A DNA stretch of 30,722 bases, taken from contig JARLHY010000061.1 in NCBI GenBank assembly GCA_031292015.1, positions 1 to 30,722 of the forward strand, written 5' to 3'. Both the position numbers and the translations under genes were made by a program. The DNA is from Negativicutes bacterium (GTDB lineage: Bacteria; Bacillota_C; Negativicutes; Sporomusales_B; JARLHX01). This document shows positions 23,460-30,722 of this stretch, in pieces. Under the pieces are notes generated by a model. It saw only the letters and a program-made list of their open reading frames with translations, did not search any database and was not told where the DNA came from. Every line of letters starts with the position of its first letter. The first letter of the stretch is position 1.

Positions 23460-24026
23460 ATGGTCCAAAACGCACTGGGACTGATCGAAACGATCGGGCT
23501 GGTGGCAGCCGTGGAAGCGGCCGACGCCGCAGTAAAGGCCGCCAATATTAAGCTGATCGGCTACGAACTCACCCGGGGCGGCGGGATGGTGGTGGTCAAG
23601 CTGCAGGGAGACGTGGGGGCCATCAAGGCCGCTGTGGAAGCCGGCGCTGCCGCAGCCGGACAAGTCGGCACGGTGTGGGCCACCCATGTCATCCCCCGGC
23701 CGCACCAGGAACTGGCTGGAATGATTGAAAGCAGACAAACGGTAGGCCCTGCGGTGAACCAGTCGCTAAACGGGTTGGAGGCAATAGCTTGCGCTCCGAC
23801 CGGGGCGAGCGACGACCTGCCGGCAGGGTCAGAAACGGCAGAGGCCGGCGAAGCGGAAACGGTGCCGGTTGCCCTGCCGGAATACGGGATTTCCTCCGCG
23901 GCGACAGAGAAAAGCATCATGGAAACTTGCAATTTATGCGGTGACCCTGCCTGTTCACGAAAAAAGGGCGATCCGAAAGTAACATGTCTGCACTACGAAA
24001 AAAACGGCAAACAGGAGGATGAGTGA
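23460..24026 (+). CDS. pduK: PduK-type BMC shell protein with Cys-rich tail
   Basis: This 188-residue protein has an N-terminal BMC domain (about 1-92: [38 protein letters not shown]). An acidic, Ala-rich linker (95-155) and a C-terminal [20 protein letters not shown] tail follow. The tail has four cysteines and is the mark of PduK, thought to bind a metal or Fe-S cluster. The start is the ATG at 23460 behind GGGAGGTG; upstream in-frame starts lie within pduH. Its last bases overlap the pduJ leader. Confidence 0.92.
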   Translation: MVQNALGLIETIGLVAAVEAADAAVKAANIKLIGYELTRGGGMVVVKLQGDVGAIKAAVEAGAAAAGQVGTVWATHVIPRPHQELAGMIESRQTVGPAVNQSLNGLEAIACAPTGASDDLPAGSETAEAGEAETVPVALPEYGISSAATEKSIMETCNLCGDPACSRKKGDPKVTCLHYEKNGKQEDE

Positions 24027-24028
24027 GA

Positions 24029-24310
<282 letters not shown>

Positions 24311-24340
24311 TCCTTGGGGCAAAGCAGGGGGGCAGGGCGA

Positions 24341-24991
24341 ATGGACCCCAGATTCATCGAAACGGTGGTTGCCTGTGTGGTAAAAGGTCTGGCCAACACG
24401 GCGCCGGACGGTGGCGGGGAACACGGCGTTCCCGTGGGCGTATCCAACAGGCATATCCACCTTTCGGCTTCGGATATGGCCGTGTTGTTCGGCGACAGGC
24501 ACGAGCTGACCAAATACAAAGAACTGAGCCAGGTGGGCGAATTTGCCGCAGCCGAAACGGTGACCCTGGTCGGCCCCAAAGGCGTGCTCCAGGGGGTCCG
24601 TGTTCTGGGACCCTTACGGGGAACAAGCCAGGTGGAGCTATCACGCACCGACGGCTTTCTCCTCGGGATCAGACCGCCGGTCCGTGACTCGGGCCAAATC
24701 GCCGCTTCGGCGGGAATTAACCTGGTTGGGCCGGCGGGGGCGCTGACACTGACACAAGGTGTTATTATCGCCGCCAGGCATATCCATATGAGTGATGCGG
24801 AGGCTCGGTCCTGCGGCTTGCGGGATAAAGACCGTGTCGCGGTGGAAACCTCCGGCGACCGGGCGACCTGCTTTCGCAATGTGCTGGTGCGGGTTGGCCC
24901 CAAGTTTCGGCGGGAATTTCATATTGATACTGACGAGGCCAACGCCGCGGAACTGAACAACGGTGACCTGGTCCGCATCGTACGGGGCTAG
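24341..24991 (+). CDS. pduL: PduL-type phosphate propanoyltransferase
   Basis: This 216-residue enzyme converts propionyl-CoA and phosphate to propionyl phosphate and free CoA, recycling CoA in the shell. It is unrelated to the Pta family. Two zinc-binding motifs are visible, SNRHIHLS (His38, His40) and AARHIHMS (His147, His149), one in each of the two similar barrels. The N-terminus, MDPRFIETVVACVVKGL, is an encapsulation-type helix. The start is the ATG at 24341, eight bases after AGGGGGG; a TTG further up is disfavoured. Confidence 0.95.
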   Translation: MDPRFIETVVACVVKGLANTAPDGGGEHGVPVGVSNRHIHLSASDMAVLFGDRHELTKYKELSQVGEFAAAETVTLVGPKGVLQGVRVLGPLRGTSQVELSRTDGFLLGIRPPVRDSGQIAASAGINLVGPAGALTLTQGVIIAARHIHMSDAEARSCGLRDKDRVAVETSGDRATCFRNVLVRVGPKFRREFHIDTDEANAAELNNGDLVRIVRG

Positions 24992-25003
24992 GGAGGTGAA
25001 AGC

Positions 25004-25807
25004 TTGCAACAGGAAAATCTGGTGGAACGTATTGCCCGGGAGGTTATGCGGCAACTGAACAGTAAGGCTACGGCGGACCTCTCGCCAAGGCGCGTCCCGA
25101 AAATCCTCGCCCTCTTCACCGGCGGCACCATCGGTCTTGCACCGGGGCTGGCGGCGCTGGGGGAACTGCGGTCTCGCCCGACGGATATCGGGGTAGTGCT
25201 GTCGCCGGCGGCGGAAAACGTCATCGGAGCGGCGCGGATCAAAGAAGCCCTAGGGCCGGATATCCCCCTCCTGACCACCCGGGACCCCTATCCCGGTAAA
25301 ATGCTGCGGGAGACCGATGTAGTGGTGGTTCCGGTGCTGACGCAAAATACCGCCGCCAAACTGGCCCGAGCTTTCTCTGACACGGTGGTGACCACCCTGG
25401 TGCTGCAGGCGCTGATGCTGGGCAAACCGGTGCTCGTGGCAGTCAACGCCGCCGATCCGCACGACGGCTGGCGTGTCAGTGCCGGCATGGGGCGCGCGCC
25501 GGCCGGTCTGGCGCGGATGCTGCAAGATAATCTGAAGAAAATTGAAGGCCTGGGAGTCCGGCTGGTGGACGTGAGGCAACTGGCCGGGGAGACCGGAAGA
25601 TTTTTTGAGCGGAATCTGACCCGGCAGCCGGCAGCCGCGGCCGCGGCGACGAAAGTGCTGATTGACGCCGCCGCCGTCAAGGCCGCCCAAATAAACGGCA
25701 GCAGGCGGCTCGATGTGCCCCGGGGGGCTGTCGTCACTCCGCTGGCGGTAGATGCGGCCCGGGACCTGGGCGTTGAGCTGGTGCGGGAGCAGGCAGAGCA
25801 TTCGTAG
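25004..25807 (+). CDS. pduM: PduM-like protein with HFCD flavoprotein-like core
   Basis: This 267-residue protein occupies the pduM position but is about 100 residues longer than Salmonella PduM. Residues 1-18 (QQENLVERIAREVMRQL) form an encapsulation-type helix. Residues about 30-160 have the pattern of HFCD flavoproteins such as phosphopantothenoylcysteine decarboxylase: LALFTGGTIG, VVVPVLTQNTAAKLARAFSD, VLQALMLGKPVLVAVNA. The C-terminus, DVPRGAVVTPLAVDAARDLG, resembles the end of PduM (HRKCVVTALARDAA). In Salmonella PduM is needed for proper shell assembly, by an unknown mechanism. Whether a flavin is bound cannot be told. The start is a TTG at 25004, about five bases after GGGAGGTG. The gene symbol is tentative. 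Confidence 0.65.
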   Translation: MQQENLVERIAREVMRQLNSKATADLSPRRVPKILALFTGGTIGLAPGLAALGELRSRPTDIGVVLSPAAENVIGAARIKEALGPDIPLLTTRDPYPGKMLRETDVVVVPVLTQNTAAKLARAFSDTVVTTLVLQALMLGKPVLVAVNAADPHDGWRVSAGMGRAPAGLARMLQDNLKKIEGLGVRLVDVRQLAGETGRFFERNLTRQPAAAAAATKVLIDAAAVKAAQINGSRRLDVPRGAVVTPLAVDAARDLGVELVREQAEHS

Positions 25808-25824
25808 GGTGGGGAGAGGATACC

Positions 25825-26112
25825 ATGTGGGTAGGAAAAATCATCGGGACGCTGGTGGCGACACCCAAGGATGACAGCCTTACCGGCAGCAAGCTGCTGA
25901 TCGTCCAGCCGCGGGATTTCAGCGGCCGGACACCCAGGAGCGCCATTGTCGCCATTGACGCCATCGGCGCCGGCACAGGGGAGACCGTGCTGGTGGTAGA
26001 GGGAAGCTCGGCCCGGCATGTCCACGGCAAGCCCAATTCAGCGGTGGACGCCGCCATCGTGGGCATCATTGACAGCATCGAGCTGGATCAGCAGCTGCTG
26101 GCTGAGGAGTAA
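25825..26112 (+). CDS. pduN: PduN/EutN-type pentameric vertex protein
   Basis: This 95-residue protein of the EutN/CcmL family caps the shell vertices. Family features are MWVGKIIGTLVATPKDDSL at the start, LLIVQPRD, VAIDAIGAGTGETVLVVEGSSAR and DAAIVGIIDSI near the end. It is 17 bases after the PduM-like gene, with GGGGAGAGG as the ribosome binding site. Confidence 0.95.
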   Translation: MWVGKIIGTLVATPKDDSLTGSKLLIVQPRDFSGRTPRSAIVAIDAIGAGTGETVLVVEGSSARHVHGKPNSAVDAAIVGIIDSIELDQQLLAEE

Positions 26113-26118
26113 AACGTC

Positions 26119-27090
26119 ATGAAAGTTTATACCAAAACCGGGGATAAAGGTGAAACCAGCCTGCTAAGCAGGCAGCGGGTAGCTAAGGATGACATCCGGG
26201 TGGAAGCGTACGGAACAGTGGATGAAGCCAACGCTGCCATGGGATTGGCCCGGGCGCTGCTTTCCCGTCCGCAGTGGGTCCGGATGCTGGCAGACATCCA
26301 GCGGCAACTGGTGCTGCTGAACGCCGACCTGGCCACCGACGGGCCGCCGCCGGGCGGCAACTGGCGGCTGACGGACAGTCATACCGCCGGCTTGGAGGCA
26401 ACCATCGACAGCCTTGAACAAGTACGTTTTCCCCAGCGATATTTCGTCACCCCGGGGGACTGTCCGGCCGGCGCCGCCCTCGATCTGGCCCGCACGGTGG
26501 TGCGTCGGGCCGAGCGCTGCGTCGTCCGGCTGCGTCAGAAGGGAACTGTCCCGGAAGCGGTGCTGGTGTACCTCAACCGTCTTTCCGATTTGCTGTTTGT
26601 GCTGGCCCGCTGCGTGGAACAGGAAGAACTGGTGGCGGTGGTTACCAGACAGGTACTTTTAATAATGGGAGGGGATAACATGGTTTCGCAGGCCAGCGTG
26701 TTGGAAAAAGCCAAACAGGCCGTCGCCGCGGCGGAAGCCAAGGCCAGGGAAATCGGCGTGCCAATGGTTGTCGCCGTCGTGGACCAGGGAGGGAACCTTG
26801 TGGCGCAGCACCGGATGGACGGGGCGCTGCTGGCGAGTATTTCCATAGCTCTTGATAAGGCCTATACTGCTGTGGCCCTGAAAATGCCGACAGAGCAGGC
26901 GGCTGCCTTGGCCCAGCCGGGTCAGCAGCTATACGGTTTGAATACTACGGTTGGCGGCCGGATGGTCGTGTTCGGCGGCGGTTTGCCGATTGTCGAGGAC
27001 GGCGTGGTGATCGGCGGCTTCGGCGTAAGCGGCGGCTCGGTTGCGGAAGACGTTACTGTCGCAGAAGCCGGAATGGCCGCTTGGCGGTAA
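26119..27090 (+). CDS. pduO: PduO-type ATP:cob(I)alamin adenosyltransferase with DUF336 domain
   Basis: This 323-residue, two-domain protein makes adenosylcobalamin for the dehydratase. The N-terminal adenosyltransferase (1-185) shows KVYTKTGDKGETSLLSRQRV, the YGTVDEANAAMG helix, and VRRAERCVVRL followed by YLNRLSDLLFVLAR. The C-terminal GlcG/HbpS-like DUF336 domain (188-323) has VAVVDQGGNLVAQHRMDGA and GGGLPIVEDGVVIGGFGVSGG. An internal ATG (26680) at codon 188 sits five bases after GGGAGGGG, so a separate C-terminal protein may also be made. The main start at 26119 follows GAGGAG. Both domains match PduO of Salmonella (336 residues). Confidence 0.95.
   Translation: MKVYTKTGDKGETSLLSRQRVAKDDIRVEAYGTVDEANAAMGLARALLSRPQWVRMLADIQRQLVLLNADLATDGPPPGGNWRLTDSHTAGLEATIDSLEQVRFPQRYFVTPGDCPAGAALDLARTVVRRAERCVVRLRQKGTVPEAVLVYLNRLSDLLFVLARCVEQEELVAVVTRQVLLIMGGDNMVSQASVLEKAKQAVAAAEAKAREIGVPMVVAVVDQGGNLVAQHRMDGALLASISIALDKAYTAVALKMPTEQAAALAQPGQQLYGLNTTVGGRMVVFGGGLPIVEDGVVIGGFGVSGGSVAEDVTVAEAGMAAWR
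26680..27090 (+). CDS. Possible separately translated PduO C-terminal domain (DUF336)
   Basis: An in-frame ATG at 26680 begins MVSQASVLEKAKQAVAA, exactly at the start of the GlcG/HbpS-like domain. It is preceded by GGGAGGGG (26667-26674) at five bases. This site is stronger than that of the full gene and would give a 136-residue standalone protein. In several genomes these two domains are encoded by separate genes. Whether this second product is made cannot be seen from sequence alone. Confidence 0.45.
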   Translation: MVSQASVLEKAKQAVAAAEAKAREIGVPMVVAVVDQGGNLVAQHRMDGALLASISIALDKAYTAVALKMPTEQAAALAQPGQQLYGLNTTVGGRMVVFGGGLPIVEDGVVIGGFGVSGGSVAEDVTVAEAGMAAWR

Positions 27091-27113
27091 CGGTCGGCCG
27101 GAGGAGGATTGCA

Positions 27114-28541
27114 ATGGATTATCGCTTGATTTCGGAAATTACGGCTCAGGTTCTGGCTAAACTGCAAGACCAGGAGGGGAGCCGGGAGGGTCCGGGAATT
27201 TTTCCGGCCATGGACGACGCCGTCGCGGCGGCCCGTCAGGCCTACCGGCAGTTAAAAACATTGTCCCTGGAAAAGCGGGAGGAACTGATCCGGGCCATAC
27301 GGGAGACCGCCTGCGCCAACGCCACTCTGCTGGCGGAGCTGGCAGTGCAGGAGACCGGCATGGGCCGCACGGCAGACAAGGTGATCAAAAACATCCTGGC
27401 GGCGCAAAAGACACCGGGGACGGAGGATCTGCTCACCGAGGCCTGGTCCGGCGACCGGGGGCTGACCATCGTGGAGCGCGGGCCTTATGGGGTAATCGGT
27501 GCCATAACGCCTACCACCAATCCGTCCGAGACCCTCATCAACAACAGCATCGGCATGATCGCCGCAGGCAACGCCGTGGTATTCAGCCCACACCCGACAG
27601 CGACCCGGACTTCCCGCAAAACCCTTGAGCTGTTGAACGCGGCGATTGTGAAGGCCGGGGGGCCGGAGAATCTCCTGACAGCCGTGGCCGAACCGTCCAT
27701 CGAGGCCGCCGGACGGATGATGCAGCATCCTGATGTAAATATGCTGGTTGCCACCGGTGGACCGGCAGTGGTCAGGGCCGTGCTGTCTTCCGGCAAGAAA
27801 GCCATCGGCGCCGGGGCCGGAAATCCGCCTGCGGTGGTGGATCAGACGGCGGATATCGCCAAAGCCGCCCGGGATATCGTCGCCGGCTGTTCTTTCGACA
27901 ACAATCTGCCCTGCATCGCTGAAAAGGAAGTCATCGTCGTGGGCTGCGTCGCCGACCAACTGATGACCTATATGCGAAAGGCCGGGGCGTACCGGCTAAA
28001 CCTGCGCCAGACGGATGAACTGGTGAAAGTAATCCTCACAGAGAAAGCGGAAGAGATGTCCCCCGGCTGCACCGACAGGCCGCGGAAAAGCTACGCCGTC
28101 AACAAAAATTTCATCGGCCGCGACGCCGGATACATTCTTCACCGCATCGGCATCGACAACGCGGCTGACGTCAGGGTCATCCTGTGCGAGACCGAGGCGG
28201 ATCATCCGTTTGTGCTGGAGGAACTGATGATGCCGGTGCTGCCGCTGGTCCAGGTCAAAGATGTGGACGCGGCTGTTGAATTGGCGGTAAAAGTGGAGCA
28301 TGGCAATCGCCACACCGCCATCATGCATTCCAAAAATGTCGACAATATGACCCGGCTGGCCCGGGCCATTGAAACAACTATTTTTGTCAAGAACGGTCCT
28401 TCCTATGCCGGGATCGGCGTCGGCGGCGAAGGGTTCACAACCTTCACCATCGCCGGCCCCACCGGCGAGGGGCTGACTTCGGCCAGAAGCTTTACCAGAC
28501 AGCGCCGCTGTGTGCTTGTCGACGGTTTTTCCATTGTGTAG
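27114..28541 (+). CDS. pduP: CoA-acylating propionaldehyde dehydrogenase
   Basis: This 475-residue protein (Salmonella 464) is an aldehyde dehydrogenase of the CoA-acylating type, converting propionaldehyde, NAD and CoA to propionyl-CoA. The catalytic cysteine is Cys267 in NNLPCIAEKE. GAITPTTNPSETLINNSIGMI and the GAGAGNPPAVVD loop are also typical. Residues 1-18 (MDYRLISEITAQVLAKLQ) form the encapsulation helix, followed by a Gly/Glu-rich linker. The start is the ATG at 27114, six bases after GGAGGAGG; an earlier in-frame start overlaps pduO. Confidence 0.96.
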   Translation: MDYRLISEITAQVLAKLQDQEGSREGPGIFPAMDDAVAAARQAYRQLKTLSLEKREELIRAIRETACANATLLAELAVQETGMGRTADKVIKNILAAQKTPGTEDLLTEAWSGDRGLTIVERGPYGVIGAITPTTNPSETLINNSIGMIAAGNAVVFSPHPTATRTSRKTLELLNAAIVKAGGPENLLTAVAEPSIEAAGRMMQHPDVNMLVATGGPAVVRAVLSSGKKAIGAGAGNPPAVVDQTADIAKAARDIVAGCSFDNNLPCIAEKEVIVVGCVADQLMTYMRKAGAYRLNLRQTDELVKVILTEKAEEMSPGCTDRPRKSYAVNKNFIGRDAGYILHRIGIDNAADVRVILCETEADHPFVLEELMMPVLPLVQVKDVDAAVELAVKVEHGNRHTAIMHSKNVDNMTRLARAIETTIFVKNGPSYAGIGVGGEGFTTFTIAGPTGEGLTSARSFTRQRRCVLVDGFSIV

Positions 28542-28595
28542 CAGGGCGCGGCGGGGTATGACAGCTTGCGCAAAAGGCGGGAAGAAGGTGATGTT

Positions 28596-29948
28596 ATGCA
28601 GCAGGAAATCATCGCGGCGGTGCGGCAGGCCGGGGTAGTGGGCGCCGGTGGCGCCGGCTTTCCCACCTATGTGAAGATCGACACCAAGGTGGAGGTGGTA
28701 ATCGCCAACGGAGCCGAGTGCGAGCCGCTTCTGCGGGCGCATCAGCACATCATGGCCGTCGAGAGCGACAATGTCGTCACCGGACTTGTGGCGGTCATGC
28801 TGGCCACCGGCGCCCAGCGGGGGTTTATCGGCCTGAAGCGCAAATACGCCGAGGCGGTGGCCAATTTGACCGATGCCATCGCCAGACTGGGCGACCGGCG
28901 GCTGGCAATCTTCTTTTTGCCGGATTTTTACCCGGCGGGGGACGAACAGGTGCTGGTGCACGAGGTGACAGGGCGGATTGTGCCGGAAGGCGGCATTCCC
29001 CTGCAGGTCGGTGTCGTGGTGGCCAACGTCGAAACCCTGGTCAATGTGGCCAAGGCACTGGGCGGAAAAGCGGTGACAGGCAAATATCTCACGGTAACCG
29101 GGGCGGTAGCCCGGCCCCTGACCCTGGAAGTGCCGCTGGGGACTTCGGTGCGGGAACTGATCGAACTGGCGGGCGGCGCCACGGTGCGCGATTTCGCGGT
29201 CATCGACGGCGGCCCGATGATGGGCAAGGTGGTCGATTCGGCTGCCGTTGTCACGAAAACCACCGCCGGTCTCATCGTTCTCCCCAAAGAACACCCTGTC
29301 ATCATACAAAAAAATACACCCTGGGCGGCTATTGCCAACAGGGCGAAAGCCGTCTGCTGCAACTGCCGGGGCTGCACCGACGTCTGTCCCCGCTACCTGC
29401 TGGGCCATGCTCTGGAGCCGCACCGCATCATGCAGGTTATCGGCAGCGGACTGCAGGACAATCAGGCCGTCACCCGGGCGCTGTTGTGCTCCGAGTGCGG
29501 GGCCTGCGAAACCTTCGGCTGCACCATGGGGTTGTCGCCGCGGCGGGTCAACGCGCAACTGAAAGGGCAGTTGACAAAGGCCGGGGTAAAAAATAAACGG
29601 CGCACCGATATTTTGCAGATCAGACCCGGCCGCGAGTATCGCCGGATCCCCACCAAACGCCTGGTTTCAAGGCTGGGGCTGGAACAATACGATTTGCCGG
29701 CGCCGCTGGTCAGGCAAAAATTCGTTCCCGCTGAAGTTCGTTTACCGCTTTCACAGCATATTGGCGCCCCGTCATGTCCGGTGGTCAGGACAGGGGACAA
29801 GGTGAAGGCCGGCGACCTTGTGGCGGTTATTCCGGAAGGGGCGGCGGTGGGAGCCAACCTGCACGCCAGCATTACCGGGGAAGTGTTCGCCGTAGCCGGC
29901 TATATAGGTATCAGGGCAGGAAACCAAGCAGGGGGGATGGGAGGATGA
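28596..29948 (+). CDS. pduS: PduS-type cobalamin reductase (RnfC-like Fe-S flavoprotein)
   Basis: This 450-residue protein reduces cob(III)alamin to cob(I)alamin for PduO. The N-terminus has the FMN/NADH-binding GAGGAGFPTYVK loop (16-27), followed by a SLBB-like middle. Two 4Fe-4S motifs are CNCRGCTDVC (Cys255, 257 or nearby, 260, 264) and CSECGACETFGC (Cys298, 301, 304, 309). The C-terminus has a lipoyl-like GDKVKAGDLVAVIPEG segment. The start is the ATG at 28596, seven bases after GAAGAAGG. Its stop overlaps the pduT start (ATGA). Confidence 0.95.
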   Translation: MQQEIIAAVRQAGVVGAGGAGFPTYVKIDTKVEVVIANGAECEPLLRAHQHIMAVESDNVVTGLVAVMLATGAQRGFIGLKRKYAEAVANLTDAIARLGDRRLAIFFLPDFYPAGDEQVLVHEVTGRIVPEGGIPLQVGVVVANVETLVNVAKALGGKAVTGKYLTVTGAVARPLTLEVPLGTSVRELIELAGGATVRDFAVIDGGPMMGKVVDSAAVVTKTTAGLIVLPKEHPVIIQKNTPWAAIANRAKAVCCNCRGCTDVCPRYLLGHALEPHRIMQVIGSGLQDNQAVTRALLCSECGACETFGCTMGLSPRRVNAQLKGQLTKAGVKNKRRTDILQIRPGREYRRIPTKRLVSRLGLEQYDLPAPLVRQKFVPAEVRLPLSQHIGAPSCPVVRTGDKVKAGDLVAVIPEGAAVGANLHASITGEVFAVAGYIGIRAGNQAGGMGG

Positions 29949-30493
29949 AATCAGCCATCGGCTTGCTGGAAATACAAAATGTGACAAGGGGAATCCAGGT
30001 TGCCGATACCATGCTGAAGGCGGCCAATGTGGAACTGGTGCTCGCGCAGCCCTTTTGCCCCGGCAAGTTTATTGTCATGGTGTCGGGCGATGTGGGGGCG
30101 GTTCAAAATGCCGTCAGAGCCGGGAAGGGTTTAGCCGCCGAAACCGTGGTTGACGAGTTCGTCCTCCCCAATATTCATTCCAGTGTTTTCCCGGCTTTGT
30201 CCGGCTGCACCGAAATAAAGGAACTGAAAGCACTGGGAGTGATCGAGAGCTATTCTGTCGCTTCGGCCATCACCGCCGCTGACGCCGCGGTGAAAGCGGC
30301 GGCGGTGGAATTGATCGAAATTCGCCTGGCCCGGGGAATGGGCGGCAAAGCCGTAGTGTTTTTGACCGGTGACGTCGGCGCGGTGACGGCGGCTATCCGC
30401 GCCGGGAGCGACGTAATCCGCGAGAGCGGCTTTCTTGTGGACCAGCTGGTTATCGCCGCCCCGCACAAGACGCTTCAGGCGGCAATTATTTAA
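29945..30493 (+). CDS. pduT: PduT tandem-BMC shell protein with Fe-S cysteine
   Basis: This 182-residue protein (Salmonella 184) has two BMC domains: AIGLLEIQNVTRGIQVADTM and GVIESYSVASAITAADAAV. Cys38 in FCPGKF lies at the position where Salmonella PduT uses Cys38 from three subunits to hold a 4Fe-4S cluster in the central pore. This could pass electrons to PduS, the adjacent upstream gene. The start overlaps the pduS stop, with GGGATGGGAGG just upstream. Confidence 0.95.
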   Translation: MKSAIGLLEIQNVTRGIQVADTMLKAANVELVLAQPFCPGKFIVMVSGDVGAVQNAVRAGKGLAAETVVDEFVLPNIHSSVFPALSGCTEIKELKALGVIESYSVASAITAADAAVKAAAVELIEIRLARGMGGKAVVFLTGDVGAVTAAIRAGSDVIRESGFLVDQLVIAAPHKTLQAAII

Positions 30494-30539
30494 GGAAAAG
30501 TCGGTCTTGAAAAAAATTTCAAATAAGGAGGACTTATTT

Positions 30540-30722
30540 ATGGTAACTCCGTATTTGGGTGAATTCCTTGGGGTGGCGACACTGATTACGCTGGGTGATG
30601 GTGCTGTAGCAAACACGTTGCTGAAAAAATCGAAAGCAGAAGGCGCTGGATGGGTTAACATTGTTACCGGCTGGATGGTGGCAGTCTTGGCGGGAGTTTT
30701 TGTTGCCATTGCCTGCGGTGCG
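30540..30722 (+). CDS. pduF: Aquaglyceroporin (PduF/GlpF-like), partial at right edge
   Basis: The first 61 residues are in the window. They carry the MIP-family N-terminus LGEFLGVATLITLGDGAVAN, a short KKSKAEGAG loop and a second hydrophobic helix. NPA boxes would lie beyond the edge. The ATG at 30540 follows AAGGAGG at eight bases. Its place right after pduT suggests uptake of 1,2-propanediol or glycerol for the pathway. Assignment as PduF rather than GlpF is by context. Confidence 0.85.
   Translation, partial: MVTPYLGEFLGVATLITLGDGAVANTLLKKSKAEGAGWVNIVTGWMVAVLAGVFVAIACGA

Noticed and set aside
27996..29558. 520-codon open frame on the minus strand over pduP and pduS
   Set aside because: It is a shadow of two clear plus-strand genes in GC-rich DNA, rich in His, Gly and Arg, with no family pattern and no suitable ribosome binding site.

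Overview
The window is bacterial and looks like a member of the Firmicutes. Starts carry strong AGGAGG-type ribosome binding sites, there is a SpoIIE-type phosphatase fragment and a YtaF/MntP-like membrane protein, and a cobalamin riboswitch precedes a cobT gene. The style of the pdu proteins and the PocR-domain kinase suggest the Negativicutes (Sporomusa relatives), but that placement is inference from memory of families, not from a search.

Bases 1 to about 2930 are an AT-richer accessory patch. It holds the tail of an unknown gene with a terminator and two minus-strand genes: a nucleoside-deoxyribosyltransferase/TIR-like protein and a protein with a C-terminal zinc-knuckle-like tail. A small excisionase-type HTH gene with a foldable leader follows. 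This patch abuts a decapitated SpoIIE/PP2C phosphatase gene (2932-3525), which is what an insertion into that gene would leave. Next come a GGDEF/HD-GYP protein (3540-5183) and a terminator.

Bases 5616-10765 are a likely sigma-54 regulon. A PAS/AAA+/Fis enhancer-binding protein is followed by a near-consensus -24/-12 promoter (7153-7168). Behind it lie an AtoE-type short-chain fatty acid transporter, a beta-keto acid cleavage enzyme (DUF849/BKACE) and a ketopantoate-reductase-like dehydrogenase. I read this as a small catabolic operon for an unidentified beta-hydroxy or beta-keto acid. A convergent YtaF/MntP-like gene closes this part.

Bases 11525-16107 are the B12 and regulation section. 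They hold a possible tiny ORF with its own terminator, then a cobalamin riboswitch with a downstream intrinsic terminator ahead of cobT. A two-component system follows: a PocR-domain LytS-like kinase whose ribosome binding site lies inside a strong hairpin, and an AraC-type response regulator.

Bases 16396-30722 are a long, tightly packed operon for a B12-dependent 1,2-propanediol (possibly also glycerol) utilization microcompartment. The order is pduU-V-A-B-C-D-E-G-H-K-J-L-(pduM-like)-N-O-P-S-T and then a partial aquaglyceroporin gene (pduF/glpF-like) running off the right edge. Diol dehydratase (CDE) makes propionaldehyde in the shell (A, B, J, K, N, T, U). PduP and PduL convert it to propionyl-CoA and propionyl phosphate, PduO and PduS regenerate adenosylcobalamin, and PduG/H reactivate the dehydratase. 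The alcohol dehydrogenase (pduQ), kinase (pduW) and pduX are not in the window.

The most notable points are a PduM-like protein with an HFCD flavoprotein-like core, a strong internal start inside pduO, the hairpin over the kinase ribosome binding site, the sigma-54/BKACE operon, and the insertion junction in the phosphatase gene.
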